A stretch of DNA of 64,000 bases from Euglena gracilis (Eukaryota > Euglenida > Euglenophyceae > Euglenales), in contig CP154956.1 of assembly GCA_039621445.1 (NCBI GenBank), positions 53,120,806 through 53,184,805 of the forward strand, given 5' to 3'. Positions within the stretch are counted from its first letter, which is position 1; every line of letters starts with the position of its first letter. The translations under genes were made by a program, and so were the position numbers. The notes under the pieces were generated by a model, which made no database searches, had not been told where the DNA came from, and worked only from the letters and a program-made list of their open reading frames with translations. This document shows positions 41,335 through 51,136 of the stretch, in pieces.

Positions 41335-41816
41335 ATTTTTTGAGGCGGCCGCCGGGCTTGGAAGTCATTATAGTCAAACTTTTTCTTTTTTGTCCTTGAG
41401 CTTTTCTAATGGAACCTTGAAATCCAAAATTTTATCAAATTCTGGTTCTTGCATTCACAAACAATTGATATGTTTTGTGGTGTTGTACCAGTGCATTGGG
41501 TGGGATAAGAACCCTGTGTGTGAGATTGGGTTTGAAATTGGAGGGTTCGAGTGGGGACTTCCTTAGGTTAATTAGGGGATAATGGAGAATCCTACTGTGG
41601 AAAATTGGTCGGCCGGTCTTGAAAATTTCAAAGGATCGGCACTGCAGGTCAAAAATTCAGTTCAGGCCTTCAAGCCGAACCATAATAATATTTTCCCTAG
41701 GTTAAGTTCGACTGAAAACCAAAAAGAGGTGTTTCAGTGTTTTTAGGCCCCACTCAGGCAAATTTTGGCCAATTTTTGGGTTAGGACACCTTAACACCGG
41801 CAGCCGCCTCAAAAAC
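41335..41816. mobile_element. Inverted-repeat-bounded insertion in element D
   Basis: Replaces the methyltransferase-recombinase junction. It starts TTTTTGAGGCGGC and the reverse complement GCCGCCTCAAAAA lies at about 41804-41816. The interior is A/T-rich and non-coding. No target duplication was found and the exact right limit is unsure, since unmatched sequence continues to about 41870. Confidence 0.4.
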
Positions 41817-41869
41817 GGCCGAGGTCGAAGGATCCTCAAAAACTTCGAACCAATGTCGGGGTTACAGGG

Positions 41870-42600
41870 GGACCCCCCCTGAAGCCACACCAGATAAAGT
41901 AGCTGACAGTTTAGTGCAGTTATTTCAGTTCTGTGAGGACCAGTAATGGCTGCACCACTGTGCTTTTAACTCCTGGGTTTATTGGATTCAGATTGCACAC
42001 CGTGTTAGCTCCTTTGGAGAAAGGTTGGGTAAATATGTAGCATTTTTGGAACCTCTCCTAACCCTCCTGAGGCTGGGACTGATACGAGGACATCGGGGAT
42101 GTGTGACAGCTCTCTCCCTGTTGGGAAATTTTTTGCCTTCAGGCCTGGTTTTGGTTTCGGGAGCCTGTCGCAGCACACCTGTCGTTCGGTTGATTCTCTG
42201 CCATTCCGAAGATCGATTTAAACGGAGGATTTTGAATATATAAAAAAACAACTTCGGGCAATGCTCGTGTACAAGTGGGACAGGTGGCTGCAACCCGTTT
42301 TAACGGGCAGACAGGGCCCCCTTCTGACTTCGTTGAATCCCCCTTTTAAGGCCATAATCGTTGGAACCTTGCTACACACTTTTCCTCGATGGCACTTGTC
42401 TTTCCTTGCCGGCTCCTGTTCCTTGGCGTCCTTTCATCGCGTGTTCTCCTTATTCTTTTGGCGCCGGCAGTCGGTTGTGGCGTAGCCCAGCTGAAATTGC
42501 AAAAAAAGCTCTTTTCTCAAACATGGACTGCCCCAGGCGTGGCGGCCCACTCCACCAAGGGGCTGGAGTTGGTTTTGATGGCAGAGTAAAAAAAACAGAA
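41870..42600 (+). pseudogene. Element D tyrosine recombinase remnant
   Basis: Starts at CCTGAAGCCACACCAGATAAAG-like DNA equivalent to TEATTDQVADAL in A. Continues with fragments such as KYVAFLEPLLTLLRL and ends with AHSTKGLELVLMAE, where the H-x-x-R box has Lys for Arg. No long frame survives. Its 3' end leads into the ICR that element E interrupts. Confidence 0.55.
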
Positions 42601-42884
42601 AAGCCTTCGCAAAGGTGCAATTGGCCAGTGTGTGGCGGCGGGTTTTGCAGCCCATTATCGCAGACTGTGAGCCCAAAGCCTTTCGCACGCCGCAAGATTT
42701 CAGTGCACAGTCTGGATTCAAAAGGGCTCTTTTCGGAGTCCGACCATTCGGGCTTCGCACACTCTTGGGGTGGTCGTGCTTTGTGTGCCGGCTGTTTTGT
42801 TGTTTGTGTTCTTTTGGCGGGGTGCTTCTTACTGCTTTTTGGTGCCGGAGTTGGCGGATGTTAACGTCCTTCGACAGCATCAGA

Positions 42885-43977
42885 ATGGCAACGTACGCAG
42901 ATAGATTGACGTCTGAGGATGAAACAGTTTTCAACAATTCGTGGAGCGAGCTATTCTTCAACGAGGGCAAGGTGGCGAAACTATTAGCAGAATCGTCCCC
43001 GGAATCCCTCGTCGCCGTCATCGCTGCCGGGCAAAACTGGCGGGGAGGCGGATGGCACACGACGAAGTGCGCAAAGAAGGTCCACGAGTTGACCCAGGTG
43101 GCGATGGTCTCCAGCCAAGTCGGAGACTACAGGAGTTCTTTCTTGTACTCGGTGGCGTTAGCAGGAAGCGTGGAGGTACCCCTGATAGATTTGGGGAAAA
43201 CAGCGGCGGACGTGGCGTTCAAGCTGGCTGATCGCTGGCTGGAGAAGAGTTCGAAGAAAGACAAGGGGATGACGCAGAAAGAGGAGCGGTCCGCGATGGA
43301 GGAAGACGGAGGACAACGACAACGACGACGCGGAAGAACGGCTCCCCTTGCAGGAGGAACTGGCGCCACTGGCGCCAGAGCTGGCAGCGTGCCTTCGGCA
43401 CGTCGAAAAGGGAGTGAGACTCCCCTGGAAGATGGTCCTTGGAGATCTGCCCAGGTACCAGGGGTTAAAAATGCGAGCAGAGGATAATAACCACAACCAG
43501 GATGGCAAAGGGGCCTGGGACAAGCAATTGAAGGCATGGCAACAAAAGATGTCACACCTGGAAAGAATGGTGGCCTGCCTGTATGGCAGTGTGGAGACAG
43601 ACTATCAAATATTGGCTCAACAATTGTTTTTTGCTGTGGCAGAGCTGGAGCAGACGCTGCTGAGGGAGAGGAAGAAGTGCAGCATTCCAGGGGCCATCCC
43701 AAGTACAAACAACGGGCTGTTCTCCAAAGAAGATTTGGCTGTTGACAAAGCCCAATGGGCTCTGAATCAAGCAGGCTTGGCAACAGCTTTCTCCAGACAT
43801 TCTATGTCTCATTTTCCCATTCCCACAGGAAACAAAGGATTTAAGTTCAAGTTTGGCAAAGGCAAAGGCTATGGCAGCCAATTCAAGTCTGGTGTAGGAA
43901 GGGGCTATGGCAGCCTGTGGAAGAGCCCAGGATGGCAGAAGGGGTATGGATCCCCTACTGAATGTTCCACCTCCTGA
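42885..43977 (+). pseudogene. Element E ORF1 (Gag-like), one 11-bp deletion
   Basis: ATG 42885 gives MATYADRLTSEDETVFN.... Compared with the second copy (60619) 11 bp are missing near 43311 inside an acidic Glu/Asp run, which shifts the frame. The homologous protein continues in the frame 43348-43977 (ELAPLAPELAACLRHVEKG..., LFFAVAELEQTLLRERKK) and ends in a Gly/Lys tail (FKFKFGKGKGYGSQFKSG), a likely RNA-binding segment. Apart from that deletion the gene looks intact. About 365 residues would be expected. No known domain recognised; related to ORF1 of B. Confidence 0.65.
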
Positions 43978-44008
43978 CTGAGTTCCCCAGGAAAGGCAAG
44001 GGCAAAGC

Positions 44009-45799
44009 ATGAAGCATCAAAGACCCCAAGAAGGGGTGAAGCCATCAAGGCCAGACCATCAAGGGAGTGGGGGAGAGACCCCCCAGCTGAGCTCCATGGA
44101 GGAGGTAATCCCCCTGCTGACCCCTGCTCTGAGGCCATCCCCAGTCTGGCAAGGGCTCAGGGAGACAGTGACCTGGCCCACAACAAACTCCCTACCAGAG
44201 GAATGGGAGAAAGGAATCATTCAGGGCCTGGATTTCAAAGAAAGGGAATGGCTGGGGGTGCCCTTGTTTCAGAGACTAAGGAAATGTCTGCCATGGTGGC
44301 AGGAGAATGCAAATCAGTGGGTAGTAGCACTAATTCAAACAGGTGTGCAGCCAGACCAACCCCTACCCAGGTGTCTGTCAACAAGACAGCAGCAAAAGTC
44401 AGAACAGGAAATCAGCCTGGCCTCAAAAATCCTAAGGGAGTACCAAGAAAGTGGGGCAACCAAAAAGTTGCAAAATGCCCAAGACACTGCCCACCTAGTG
44501 CCATGGTTTGTGTTGTCCAAACCAGAAGGGGAGGGGGTCAAGCATCGACTTATCACAGATTGTCGAGACCTAAATCAATTTTGCTGTCCAGAAAAGTTCA
44601 CTTTGGAAAATATGTCCACAATTTTCCCCACTCTGAAAAAAGGGGATTGGGCAGTCAAACTAGACTTGAAAGATGCATACTTTCATCTGGGGCTGGAAAA
44701 AGATTTCAAAAGGTTTGTCAGAATTCAAGTGGGATCAGACCTGTGGGAGTTTCAGGGGGCCTGTTTTGGCCTAAGCACCCTCCCAAAATTGTTCATGTCA
44801 CTAATGAAAGTTCTGCTAAAACTGTGGAGGTCAAAGGGAATGCAGGTGTTCGTCTATTTGGACGACATCATTCTGTTTGGTTCAACAGAAAATTTGGTGA
44901 AAAAACATTTGCTGCAAATGACGGACACATTGGGGGAGGCTGGGTTCAAGGTCAGCCAGAAAAAGTCTGTGTTTACTCCCACACAAAGGCTACAACATTT
45001 GGGGTTCATCATAGACTTGAAAAAAGGTCATCTGGAGGTGCCCCCACACAAATTAAAGACTATCAGAAAGGAGCTGGGCAAGGTGGTGATGGCCCAAAAA
45101 CTGAGTTGCAGAAAGATAGCCAGCATTCTGGGACAAATCAGAAGTTACCTCCCTGCTCTGCCATTTTTAAGACTGGTAACCCAGGAGCTTTTAAAGTTCA
45201 GCCAGATGCACCAAGAAAAGGGCTGGGATTTTTGCATCGACATTCCAGAAAGGCTGAAAGGGGAAATCAAAGTGCTGAAGGCATACTTGCAGCCAGGCCT
45301 GGGCAGGCCTTTCCTACAACAGGCAAAAATGGTGCTCCATTCAGACTCCTCCACATGGGCATGGGGGGGAGTGGACTCATCCCAAAATCAAATCATCCAA
45401 GAATTTTGGAGGAAGAAAAATTGTTTACATATAAATGTGAAAGAGCTGATGGCAGCAGTTCAGACAGTAAAAGCATTTGCCCAGCCTGGAGAAACAGTGC
45501 TGTTAAATGTGGACAATCAAGTAGCATTAAGTTATCTCACCAAATGGGGGGGAATAAAACAGCACCTCATTCAGATTTTGGAACCCCTGTTTCATTGGTG
45601 TTGGGAAAACCAAGTTCAACTGCAAGTCCAGTGGGTTCCTTCAGCAGCAATGTTGGCAGATCCCCTCACAAGATGGGATCAAGACAGGGGGGATTATACC
45701 CTGTGCCCAAACCTGTTCACCAAAATTTTGAAGTTTTTCAGAAAAGACATTGCTCCAGACACAGACATGTTTGCATCTCCAGGAAATGCAAAATTTTAA
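44009..45799 (+). CDS. Element E reverse transcriptase-RNase H (intact ORF)
   Basis: A 596-residue protein that copies element RNA into DNA. N-terminal extension to about residue 140 (EWLGVPLFQRLRKCLPWW...), RT about 145-340 with DCRDLNQF, KLDLKDAYFHL, FQGACFGLSTLPKLF, catalytic VYLDDIILFG (YLDD 283-286) and HLGFIIDL. DIRS-type RNase H follows with Asp446 (HSDSSTWAWGG), Glu479 (NVKELMAA), Asp502 (NVDNQVAL) and Asp551 (LADPLTRW). It ends at TAA just after DTDMFASPGNAKF, the beginning of the methyltransferase domain, whose remainder is in another frame. The same stop exists in the second copy at 61753-63543, so it predates the duplication or is normal for this family. Start at ATG 44009, within 35 nt of ORF1's stop. 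Confidence 0.88.
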   Translation: MKHQRPQEGVKPSRPDHQGSGGETPQLSSMEEVIPLLTPALRPSPVWQGLRETVTWPTTNSLPEEWEKGIIQGLDFKEREWLGVPLFQRLRKCLPWWQENANQWVVALIQTGVQPDQPLPRCLSTRQQQKSEQEISLASKILREYQESGATKKLQNAQDTAHLVPWFVLSKPEGEGVKHRLITDCRDLNQFCCPEKFTLENMSTIFPTLKKGDWAVKLDLKDAYFHLGLEKDFKRFVRIQVGSDLWEFQGACFGLSTLPKLFMSLMKVLLKLWRSKGMQVFVYLDDIILFGSTENLVKKHLLQMTDTLGEAGFKVSQKKSVFTPTQRLQHLGFIIDLKKGHLEVPPHKLKTIRKELGKVVMAQKLSCRKIASILGQIRSYLPALPFLRLVTQELLKFSQMHQEKGWDFCIDIPERLKGEIKVLKAYLQPGLGRPFLQQAKMVLHSDSSTWAWGGVDSSQNQIIQEFWRKKNCLHINVKELMAAVQTVKAFAQPGETVLLNVDNQVALSYLTKWGGIKQHLIQILEPLFHWCWENQVQLQVQWVPSAAMLADPLTRWDQDRGDYTLCPNLFTKILKFFRKDIAPDTDMFASPGNAKF

Positions 45800-46176
45800 A
45801 AATTTGTGGCCAGGTGGCCCACCACCAGGCTTTTCTGGTGGATCCGTTGAAACGCGCCCTGACTTCAGTCCAAGATGTTTATGCCAACCCCCCATGGAAA
45901 GTAATTTTTACCTGGCTCATCAGACTGAGACTGAACAAACAGGTGAAATGTCTTTTGGTGACACCCATGTGGGTTTCGAGTCCATGGTGGCCCCTATTAA
46001 TCAAAATGTCCAAACCAGGGACAAGCATGTTGGTTTTACCCCCCAGGGAAGGCATGTTCAGCAATTGTTGGTGGCAATCAATGCCAAAGCCAAAGTGGCC
46101 CCTGGCTTGCACAGTGGTATCAGGTTGCTTTTGGAACAGCAAAAAATGTCACATCAAGACATTGAAAATGTCCTGA
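45760..46176 (+). pseudogene. Element E adenine-methyltransferase-like domain in a shifted frame
   Basis: The domain starts at the end of the RT ORF (DMFASPGN) and continues one frame over as DPLKRALTSVQDVYANPPW, KVIFTWLI and CLLVTPMWVSSPWWPLL. NPPW (motif IV of N6-adenine methyltransferases) is present. The carrying frame happens to be open from 44203, antiphase to RT, giving a 657-codon ORF whose first 500 codons are meaningless RT overlap. It overlaps the recombinase start at 45984 by about 190 nt. Confidence 0.55.
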
Positions 46177-47287
46177 GGAGTTTGGGACCCCTGAAGCGTT
46201 ATAACAGTGCATTCAGAAAGCTGTTTGTAATTCTACAACGGAAAGGATTGCAGCCCTTGCAAGTCTCCAGCATGGAGCTGGCCACTGCCCTTTTGGACCT
46301 ACACAAACTGTCACAAGCCGATGCTCGATGTGCGTATGCCTCACTGCAGTATTTACCTGGGTTGGAGTCCATCGGATTTCATCCTTTACTGACAAAAGTG
46401 AAAAAGGAATGGAATCGTTCAGTGCAGAGGTATGCTGTTTTTTGGGACCCCCTACCCATTTTGCAAAAATTGCAGCGCAACACAAAGATTTCTGACATGT
46501 CTATCATGGAGTTGAGATGGAGAATCATTTTGTCTTTCAGACTTTTGGCTCTTCACAGGGGGGTGGACCTGGCCAGAACTCAGAGGACCATTTCAGTGGT
46601 GGCGAAAAAAATTTCATTTTGGTCAGGAGAAAGGGTTGGCCTTCACCAAAGTGGGAGCAAGTGTTGAAGATTGATTCCCTTCCATCTTTGAGTCCATATC
46701 ATGTGATGAGAGAATATGTTGGCAGAACATCTTTCATCCCCCAGGGTGCCCCTCTTTTGTGGAGTTTGGATGGCAAAAAACCCTTGACATCCAACAGAAT
46801 CAACTCTTTGACAAAGGAGTTGTTGCACACTTTTGGCATTACCATTTCCCACTGGAAAGCCCACAGCACAAGGGGGGCAGGTGTTTTGATGTATAAAAAG
46901 TTGGGATTGTCCAGTGAGGAGGTGTGTGAACTTGGGCAGTGGAAAAATGCCACAGCTTTTTCAGCCCATTACTTACGATTGGGGGCGGTGGATTCAGCAA
47001 CGAAAAAATTTGAAAAAGGGGTCGTGCACAAAGTCTCACCCCAAGAGTGTGCGAAGCCCGAATGGTCGAGTACCCCCGGGAAGTCCGACCAGGGAGGAAA
47101 TGACCATGAGGGCGGAGCACAAGAGGGGGGTGAGCCCACCCAACCCACCCGGAAAAGGAAAGCATCATCCTCAGGGGGGGGGCAGAAACGCCCACACACA
47201 CAGGCCGGGAAGCCCCTGCGGTTCACCTTCGCCAAGTCGGTGTCGGAGAGCACATCAGCGCCAACTCCGGCACCAAAGTCGCAGTAA
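45984..47287 (+). pseudogene. Element E tyrosine recombinase, single frameshift
   Basis: ATG 45984 (MVAPINQNVQTRDK) is open to 46667 and includes LKRYNSAFRKLF and LLALHRGVDLARTQRT with the first catalytic Arg. Near 46600 the frame shifts by one; RRKGWPSPKWEQVLKID, HWKAHSTRGAGVLMYKKLG (H-x-x-R) and GQWKNATAFSAHYLRLGAV (Tyr) follow in the frame ending at 47287. The C-terminal tail is encoded by the ICR and has PTQPTRKRKASSS. All catalytic boxes survive, so a single indel, possibly an assembly error, is all that separates it from an intact gene. Confidence 0.72.
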
Positions 47288-47345
47288 GAAGCACCCCGCC
47301 AAAAGAACACAAACAACAAAACAGCCGGCACACAAAGCAGGATCT
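47033..47345. repeat. Element E ICR and right inverted terminal repeat
   Basis: 47033-47134 is complementary to E's outer ends: CCCCAAGAGTGTGCGAAGCC against 42745-42772, and CCCGGGAAGTCCGACCAGGG against the right end. The two halves meet at GGTCGAGTAC. 47259-47345 (GCGCCAACTCCGGCACC... to GCACACAAAGC) is the reverse complement of about 42771-42857. Confidence 0.82.
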
Positions 47346-47412
47346 CACCCCCCTCTTGTGCTCCGCCCTCATGGTCATTTCCTCCCTGGTCAGACTTCCC
47401 GGGAGTACTCGA

Positions 47413-47626
47413 GGTGCCTTTGGCTCCCTCAGGGGCAACCGACAAGGAACAGACGAGCCGAGGACGGCTCGCAAATCACCAGTTTTCCCGAACCCGCTGG
47501 TGGCAGAGGAGCTGTGCGCAAGCCCCTTCTGTCCGCAGAAGATGGAGCCAAAGTCGTAGAGGGGGTTGCCCCCAAGGGTAAGGCGTTGCCAGGTCTTTGT
47601 GCTTCGCCCTCGGTGTCCCTTCCTGG
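47413..47626 (+). repeat. Element D ICR remainder and truncated right terminus
   Basis: GGTGCCTTTGGCTCCCTCAG... continues D's ICR after E. AGGTCTTTGTGCTTCGCCCTCGGTGTCCCTTCCT at about 47591-47624 is the DIRS outer right terminus, cut short before the usual CTCGAGGGAGTACGA end, at which point element F begins. D's right ITR between these is hard to recognise. Confidence 0.55.
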
Positions 47627-47628
47627 CT

Positions 47629-48190
47629 GACACCTCAGGCTCCGCACTTTGCCATTGTGAGGCCATGCCTTGCTCGCCGGCGGTTTGTTGTGATTGTTTT
47701 GGTGCGCTGGGTTAGGAGGTCCCGCTTAGTGCCTTTTTTCGCCGGAGTTGGCTGATTCTTAACTTGCCCTTCCACACCCAGAAGAAAGGAACAGAGTTCA
47801 CGAACGAGGAAGAACTGAGAAAAGAAGTCAATATAAATTCAATATCCAGAAGAACACGAACCAGACGAAAATCAATTGAGAATAAAATTGTCAAATTTGA
47901 ATTTCGACTTCGATGAGCAATGCAGTGGAGAAGAAATTGGAATTATATGGCCACGGACGTCCTGGAGGAGAGGCAGCAGCTGGAGACCTTGGAGATGCGG
48001 TCAACACGTGGCATACTGTGGCCGTTCTTCCCACCCAGCCCCCCACCCCAGAAATTTCACAGCCAAAAAACCCCCCCAGTGACGGCCACGGTCCTTGGAC
48101 CACTGTGGCCAGGAGGCCCAGAAGACAGAAGCCAGCCCCAGCCCTTGGTGGGCAAAGACTGGGCCATGGGGGCCCAAAATGCTTCACAAT
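47629..48190 (+). mobile_element. Element F: 5' end of a sixth DIRS-like element, fused to B at the duplication junction
   Basis: GACACCTCAGGCTCCGCAC at 47629 is an outer left terminus. 47657-47754 is a left ITR closest to that of A. ORF1 follows, and at 48190/48191 the sequence switches to that of element B (30454 onward). The rest of F is not in the window. F apparently entered D's right terminus (CCCTTCCT|). Confidence 0.7.
47913..48190 (+). pseudogene. Element F ORF1 (GHGPW class), truncated at the junction
   Basis: MSNAVEKKLELYGHGRPGGEAAAG... includes NTWHTVAVLP, then DGHGPWTTVARRPRRQKPAP and LGHGGPKCFT, aligning with A's ORF1 (LWRTVA, DGHGPWQTVVRRPRK) and fixing the reading frame of this gene class. 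About 92 F codons remain before the junction; the frame then runs on meaninglessly into B's RT to 48353. Confidence 0.55.
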
Positions 48191-51103
48191 CACAGCCCAT
48201 CTGCTTCCTTGGTTTCTCATTTCAAAAGAGGAAACCTCAGGGGAAACAAAATGGAGGTCTATTTCAGATTGCAGGGAAATAAATGCATTCTTCCAGGAAA
48301 AAAAGTTCACCCTGGATCACATACAGGGCATCTACCCTCTGTGCCTTCGATAAGGCTTTAAGGTGTCGTGCAGGGGAACATGAAAGTAGGCATCTTTTAA
48401 ATCGATTTTTGTCCGCCAGTGACCCTTTTGGGGAAGGGTGGGGGACCAGGTCTGGGAGTATCAGGCAGCCCCCTTTGGGCTAAACATCATGCCCCAGGTT
48501 TTTCAGGGCCTAATGGGTGCATTCGAAAAAAGATGGCATCAAAGGGGAATTCAGGTGTATGTCTGTCTAGACGACATCCTCAAAACAGCCACCAGCCCAG
48601 CCACCTTATCAAAACATCTCAGACTGGTAGTGGAGGATTTAATGGCCAGTGGGTTCAAAGTCAATCTCAAGAAAAGTCTGCTGCAGCCAAACCAATTGGT
48701 TCCCCATTTCGGGTTTCTCATCAACTTTCAGGATGGAAAGTTGCAACTCTCCCCTCAAAAGACAAAAGGGGTCAGAAAAGAACTAGGAAAGTTCATTACA
48801 AAAAACATCATGTTAAAAAGGCAGGTGGCTGCCATTTTAGGAAAAATCAGGGCAAATCTGCTGGCCCTGCCCTTTTTAAGGGCCTTCACCAGAATGCTCT
48901 CCATTTTTCTGGTAGAGTATTCCCAGGACCCTTGGAGGTCATCTCACTCCATATCCCGGGACATAAAAGAGGAACTAAAAAATAGAAAAGAATTAGTGGC
49001 AAATTGGTCAGGGGGACCATCTGTGCTAAAACACACAAAAATCTTGCACTCAGACAGCAGAACTCTGGGCTGGGGGGGGGGGTGGACCCAACATGAGGCC
49101 AGTTCATCCAGGAGTGCTGGAGGGGAAAACAATCCCTCCACATAAATGTAAAAGAACTCGCGGCTGACACAAACACAGTCAGATCCCTGGCAAAAGCAAA
49201 CGACAGAGTTTGCCTGTGTGTAGACAATCAGTTTATCTTTTTTTACTTAAGCAAAGGGGAGGGGGAAGAAAAAACACTTCAACAAAATTTTACAGCCATT
49301 CTTCCACTGGCTGATAAGAAACAATGTCATCCTGGAGGTGAAATGGGTTCCCTCCAGCCAATGCCTAGCAGACCCCCTCAGCAGGTGGGGACAAGACAGG
49401 GGGGATTACTCCTGGACAAAAGATTATTTCAACATCTGGTAAAAAAATTTCAGCCTTTTTTTCATCAGCCAGCAGAGAGATTTTTTTGCCTCCCCAGGAA
49501 ACAATAAGCTAGCAGATTTTGTGTCCAGGTGACCTCATTGGGAGGCCAAGGCAACAGATGCCCTGTGTCCACTGGTCCATCATTCAAAAACTCCTGGCCA
49601 GGCTGCAGGTTTTTACCAAAGCAAGAGTTTTGATTGTGGTCCCTTTTTGGGCTTCAGCACCATGGTGGCCCCTATTAATAAAGCTGAAGGCCCCACACAG
49701 ACGATGTGTCAAGGTGAACCCTTACCCAGGAATGTTCCAGAACTGTTGGGAAGAAAAAATGCCACCCCCCAGGTGGCCCCTCCTCTGCCTGATCTGCTCA
49801 GGTCAATTTTACAGGGGAGAAAAATTCAATCTGCATCCATTGACAATTTTATAAGGGGAAATCCCAGAGTGAAAAGATATCAGAGTGGCTTTACGCATCT
49901 CTGGAACATTCTCCAAAAGGGGGGGTCCCCCCACCAAGCATCATCTGACGAAATTGCAGATGCTGTGGTACAATTGTTCAGAGTTTCCCCTGCACAGGCC
50001 AGAAATGCCTATTCAGGTGTATTACTTTTGCTAGGGGTTGTGGAAAAACTGAGGTTTCACCCCCTGCTGACACCATATAAAAAAGCGTGGAATAACAATG
50101 TCCAAAAAAAATATGGTGCTTTCTGGGATCCATGGCCCCTGCTGAGGCATCTGGCAGCAGTTCCGTTTTATGCACTGAGGAACAACCTGTCACAGTTACG
50201 TTTACAACTCATTATTGTGTGTCGCCTTTTAATGTTGCTCCGATCTTCAGATTTATCAGGAATGAAACGCTGTGAAAGTTTACTTGGCTCAACTCTTTAT
50301 GTAAAAAATCGGAGAAAGGGTCAAAAATGACAAAATGGGAGAGAATGGTTTCTTTGCCAGAAATCCCCCAAATCTCTCCTTTTCACCTTCTAAAGGAGTA
50401 TGTGGACCTCACAAGGGACCATTGCCCCCCCAGGGGGGCCTGTGTTTTTGACCCTCCAACCCCCCTTCAGGAGCATCAAGGCAGACAACATTGCATCTTT
50501 AACAAAAAATGCCTTAGAAGAATTTGGGTTTGATTCCCGTAATTTGGGGCCCCCACTACACCACGGTGGGCAGGAGTCAACAAGATGAAAAAATTGGGTT
50601 TGAGCTCAGAGTTGGTTTGTGAAATTGGTCAGTGGAAAAGTGTGGAAGCCTTTTGCTCACACTATCAAAGGTTGGGTGCTGGGAAAACTTGGAGCCTTAA
50701 GATTTTTTTTTGGCGGAGCACCCCCCCCCCACCCCCAGGGGGTGCACAGTCGACCTCACTTGTGGAAGTGCGGAGCCTGAGGTGTCTCACACTCCCCCGA
50801 GGCAGACCGAGAGGGCCGAGGGCGAAGCACAAAAACGAAGTGAGCCCACCCTACCCTCCCAGAAAAGAAAACGATCGTCGTGGGGGGGGCTCTAGGAAGG
50901 GGTCTCCCCCAAGGAATCGTCCGCGCCGGAGCGAGGAGGCAGCCAACTCCAGCAAAATCGCAGCACTAAAGGAGAAAGGCCTAACCTGCCCAAAAACATT
51001 CACATTCAAACAGCCGGCAAACAAGGCATGACCTCACTTGGTGTTTGTGCTTAGCCCTCGGTGTCCCTTCCTTTCCTCTCGGTCTGCCTCGGGGGAGTGC
51101 AGA
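48191..51103 (+). pseudogene. Second copy of element B body (RT-RH, MT remnant, YR)
   Basis: Carries the same lesions as 30454-33369: CLDD box in the frame 48438-49145, deleted NPPW, recombinase from ATG 49662 with stop near 50328, and damaged H-x-x-R. ICR and right ITR follow to 51103. Its 5' half is missing because the junction joins it to element F. Differences from copy 1 include the run length near 50880 and a few substitutions. Confidence 0.75.
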
Positions 51104-51136
51104 GCCCGAGGTGTCCCTCGGGCTCCGCGCTTTGCC

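Larger units (their letters stand above)
42741..47409 (+). mobile_element. Element E: best preserved DIRS-like element, inserted in D's ICR
   Basis: Left edge GACCATTCGGGCTTCGC, right edge CCCGGGAGTACTC; ICR 47033-47134, ITRs about 42771-42857 and 47259-47345. The host text GGAGTC|CGA|GGTGCC is D's ICR, and CGA is found at both junctions (42741-42743, 47410-47412). The ICR's joined-ends text GGTCGAGTAC shows the same CGA at the circle junction. Encodes ORF1, an intact RT-RNase H ORF, a methyltransferase domain and a recombinase split by one frameshift. Second copy from 60475. Confidence 0.85.
5461..47628 (+). mobile_element. Element D: outermost DIRS-like element, interrupted by R, C and E
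   Basis: D is reconstructed from separated pieces. These are GACA at 5461-5464, CCTCGGGCTCC... at 33382-33402 (left terminus), the left ITR and coding body at 37898-42740, the ICR completed at 47413 onward, and a truncated right terminus ending near 47626. R interrupts the left terminus after four bases, C interrupts it about 25 bases in, and E interrupts the ICR. When C is removed, the left terminus reads in register with those of A, C and F. The four-base first piece is weak on its own; the C and E interruptions are strong. All D genes are decayed. The extreme right edge is lost where element F begins. Confidence 0.6.
30454..48190 (+). repeat. 17.7-kb tandem duplication, copy 1
   Basis: From CACAGCCCATCTGCTTCC at 30454 the sequence recurs at 48191 onward at a nearly constant offset (17,737 at the start, 17,734 through C, D and the start of E, 17,744 after the E ORF1 indel). 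The unit starts inside B's RT and ends inside F's ORF1. No useful homology is visible at the breakpoint (GATGG| in B and CACAAT| in F before the shared CACAG), so joining was not by obvious homologous recombination. Confidence 0.92.

Noticed and set aside
41988-42293. Minus-strand 101-codon ORF in element D
   Set aside because: Shadow of the decayed recombinase on the plus strand; equally present in the copy at 59722-60027 without any motif.
44203-46176. 657-codon open frame overlapping the E reverse transcriptase (and 647 codons at 61500-63443)
   Set aside because: Only its last ~120 codons match a known domain (the methyltransferase). The rest is low-complexity, Lys/Gly/Ser-rich text produced by reading a purine-rich RT gene out of frame, and it shares no motif with A or B in that frame.
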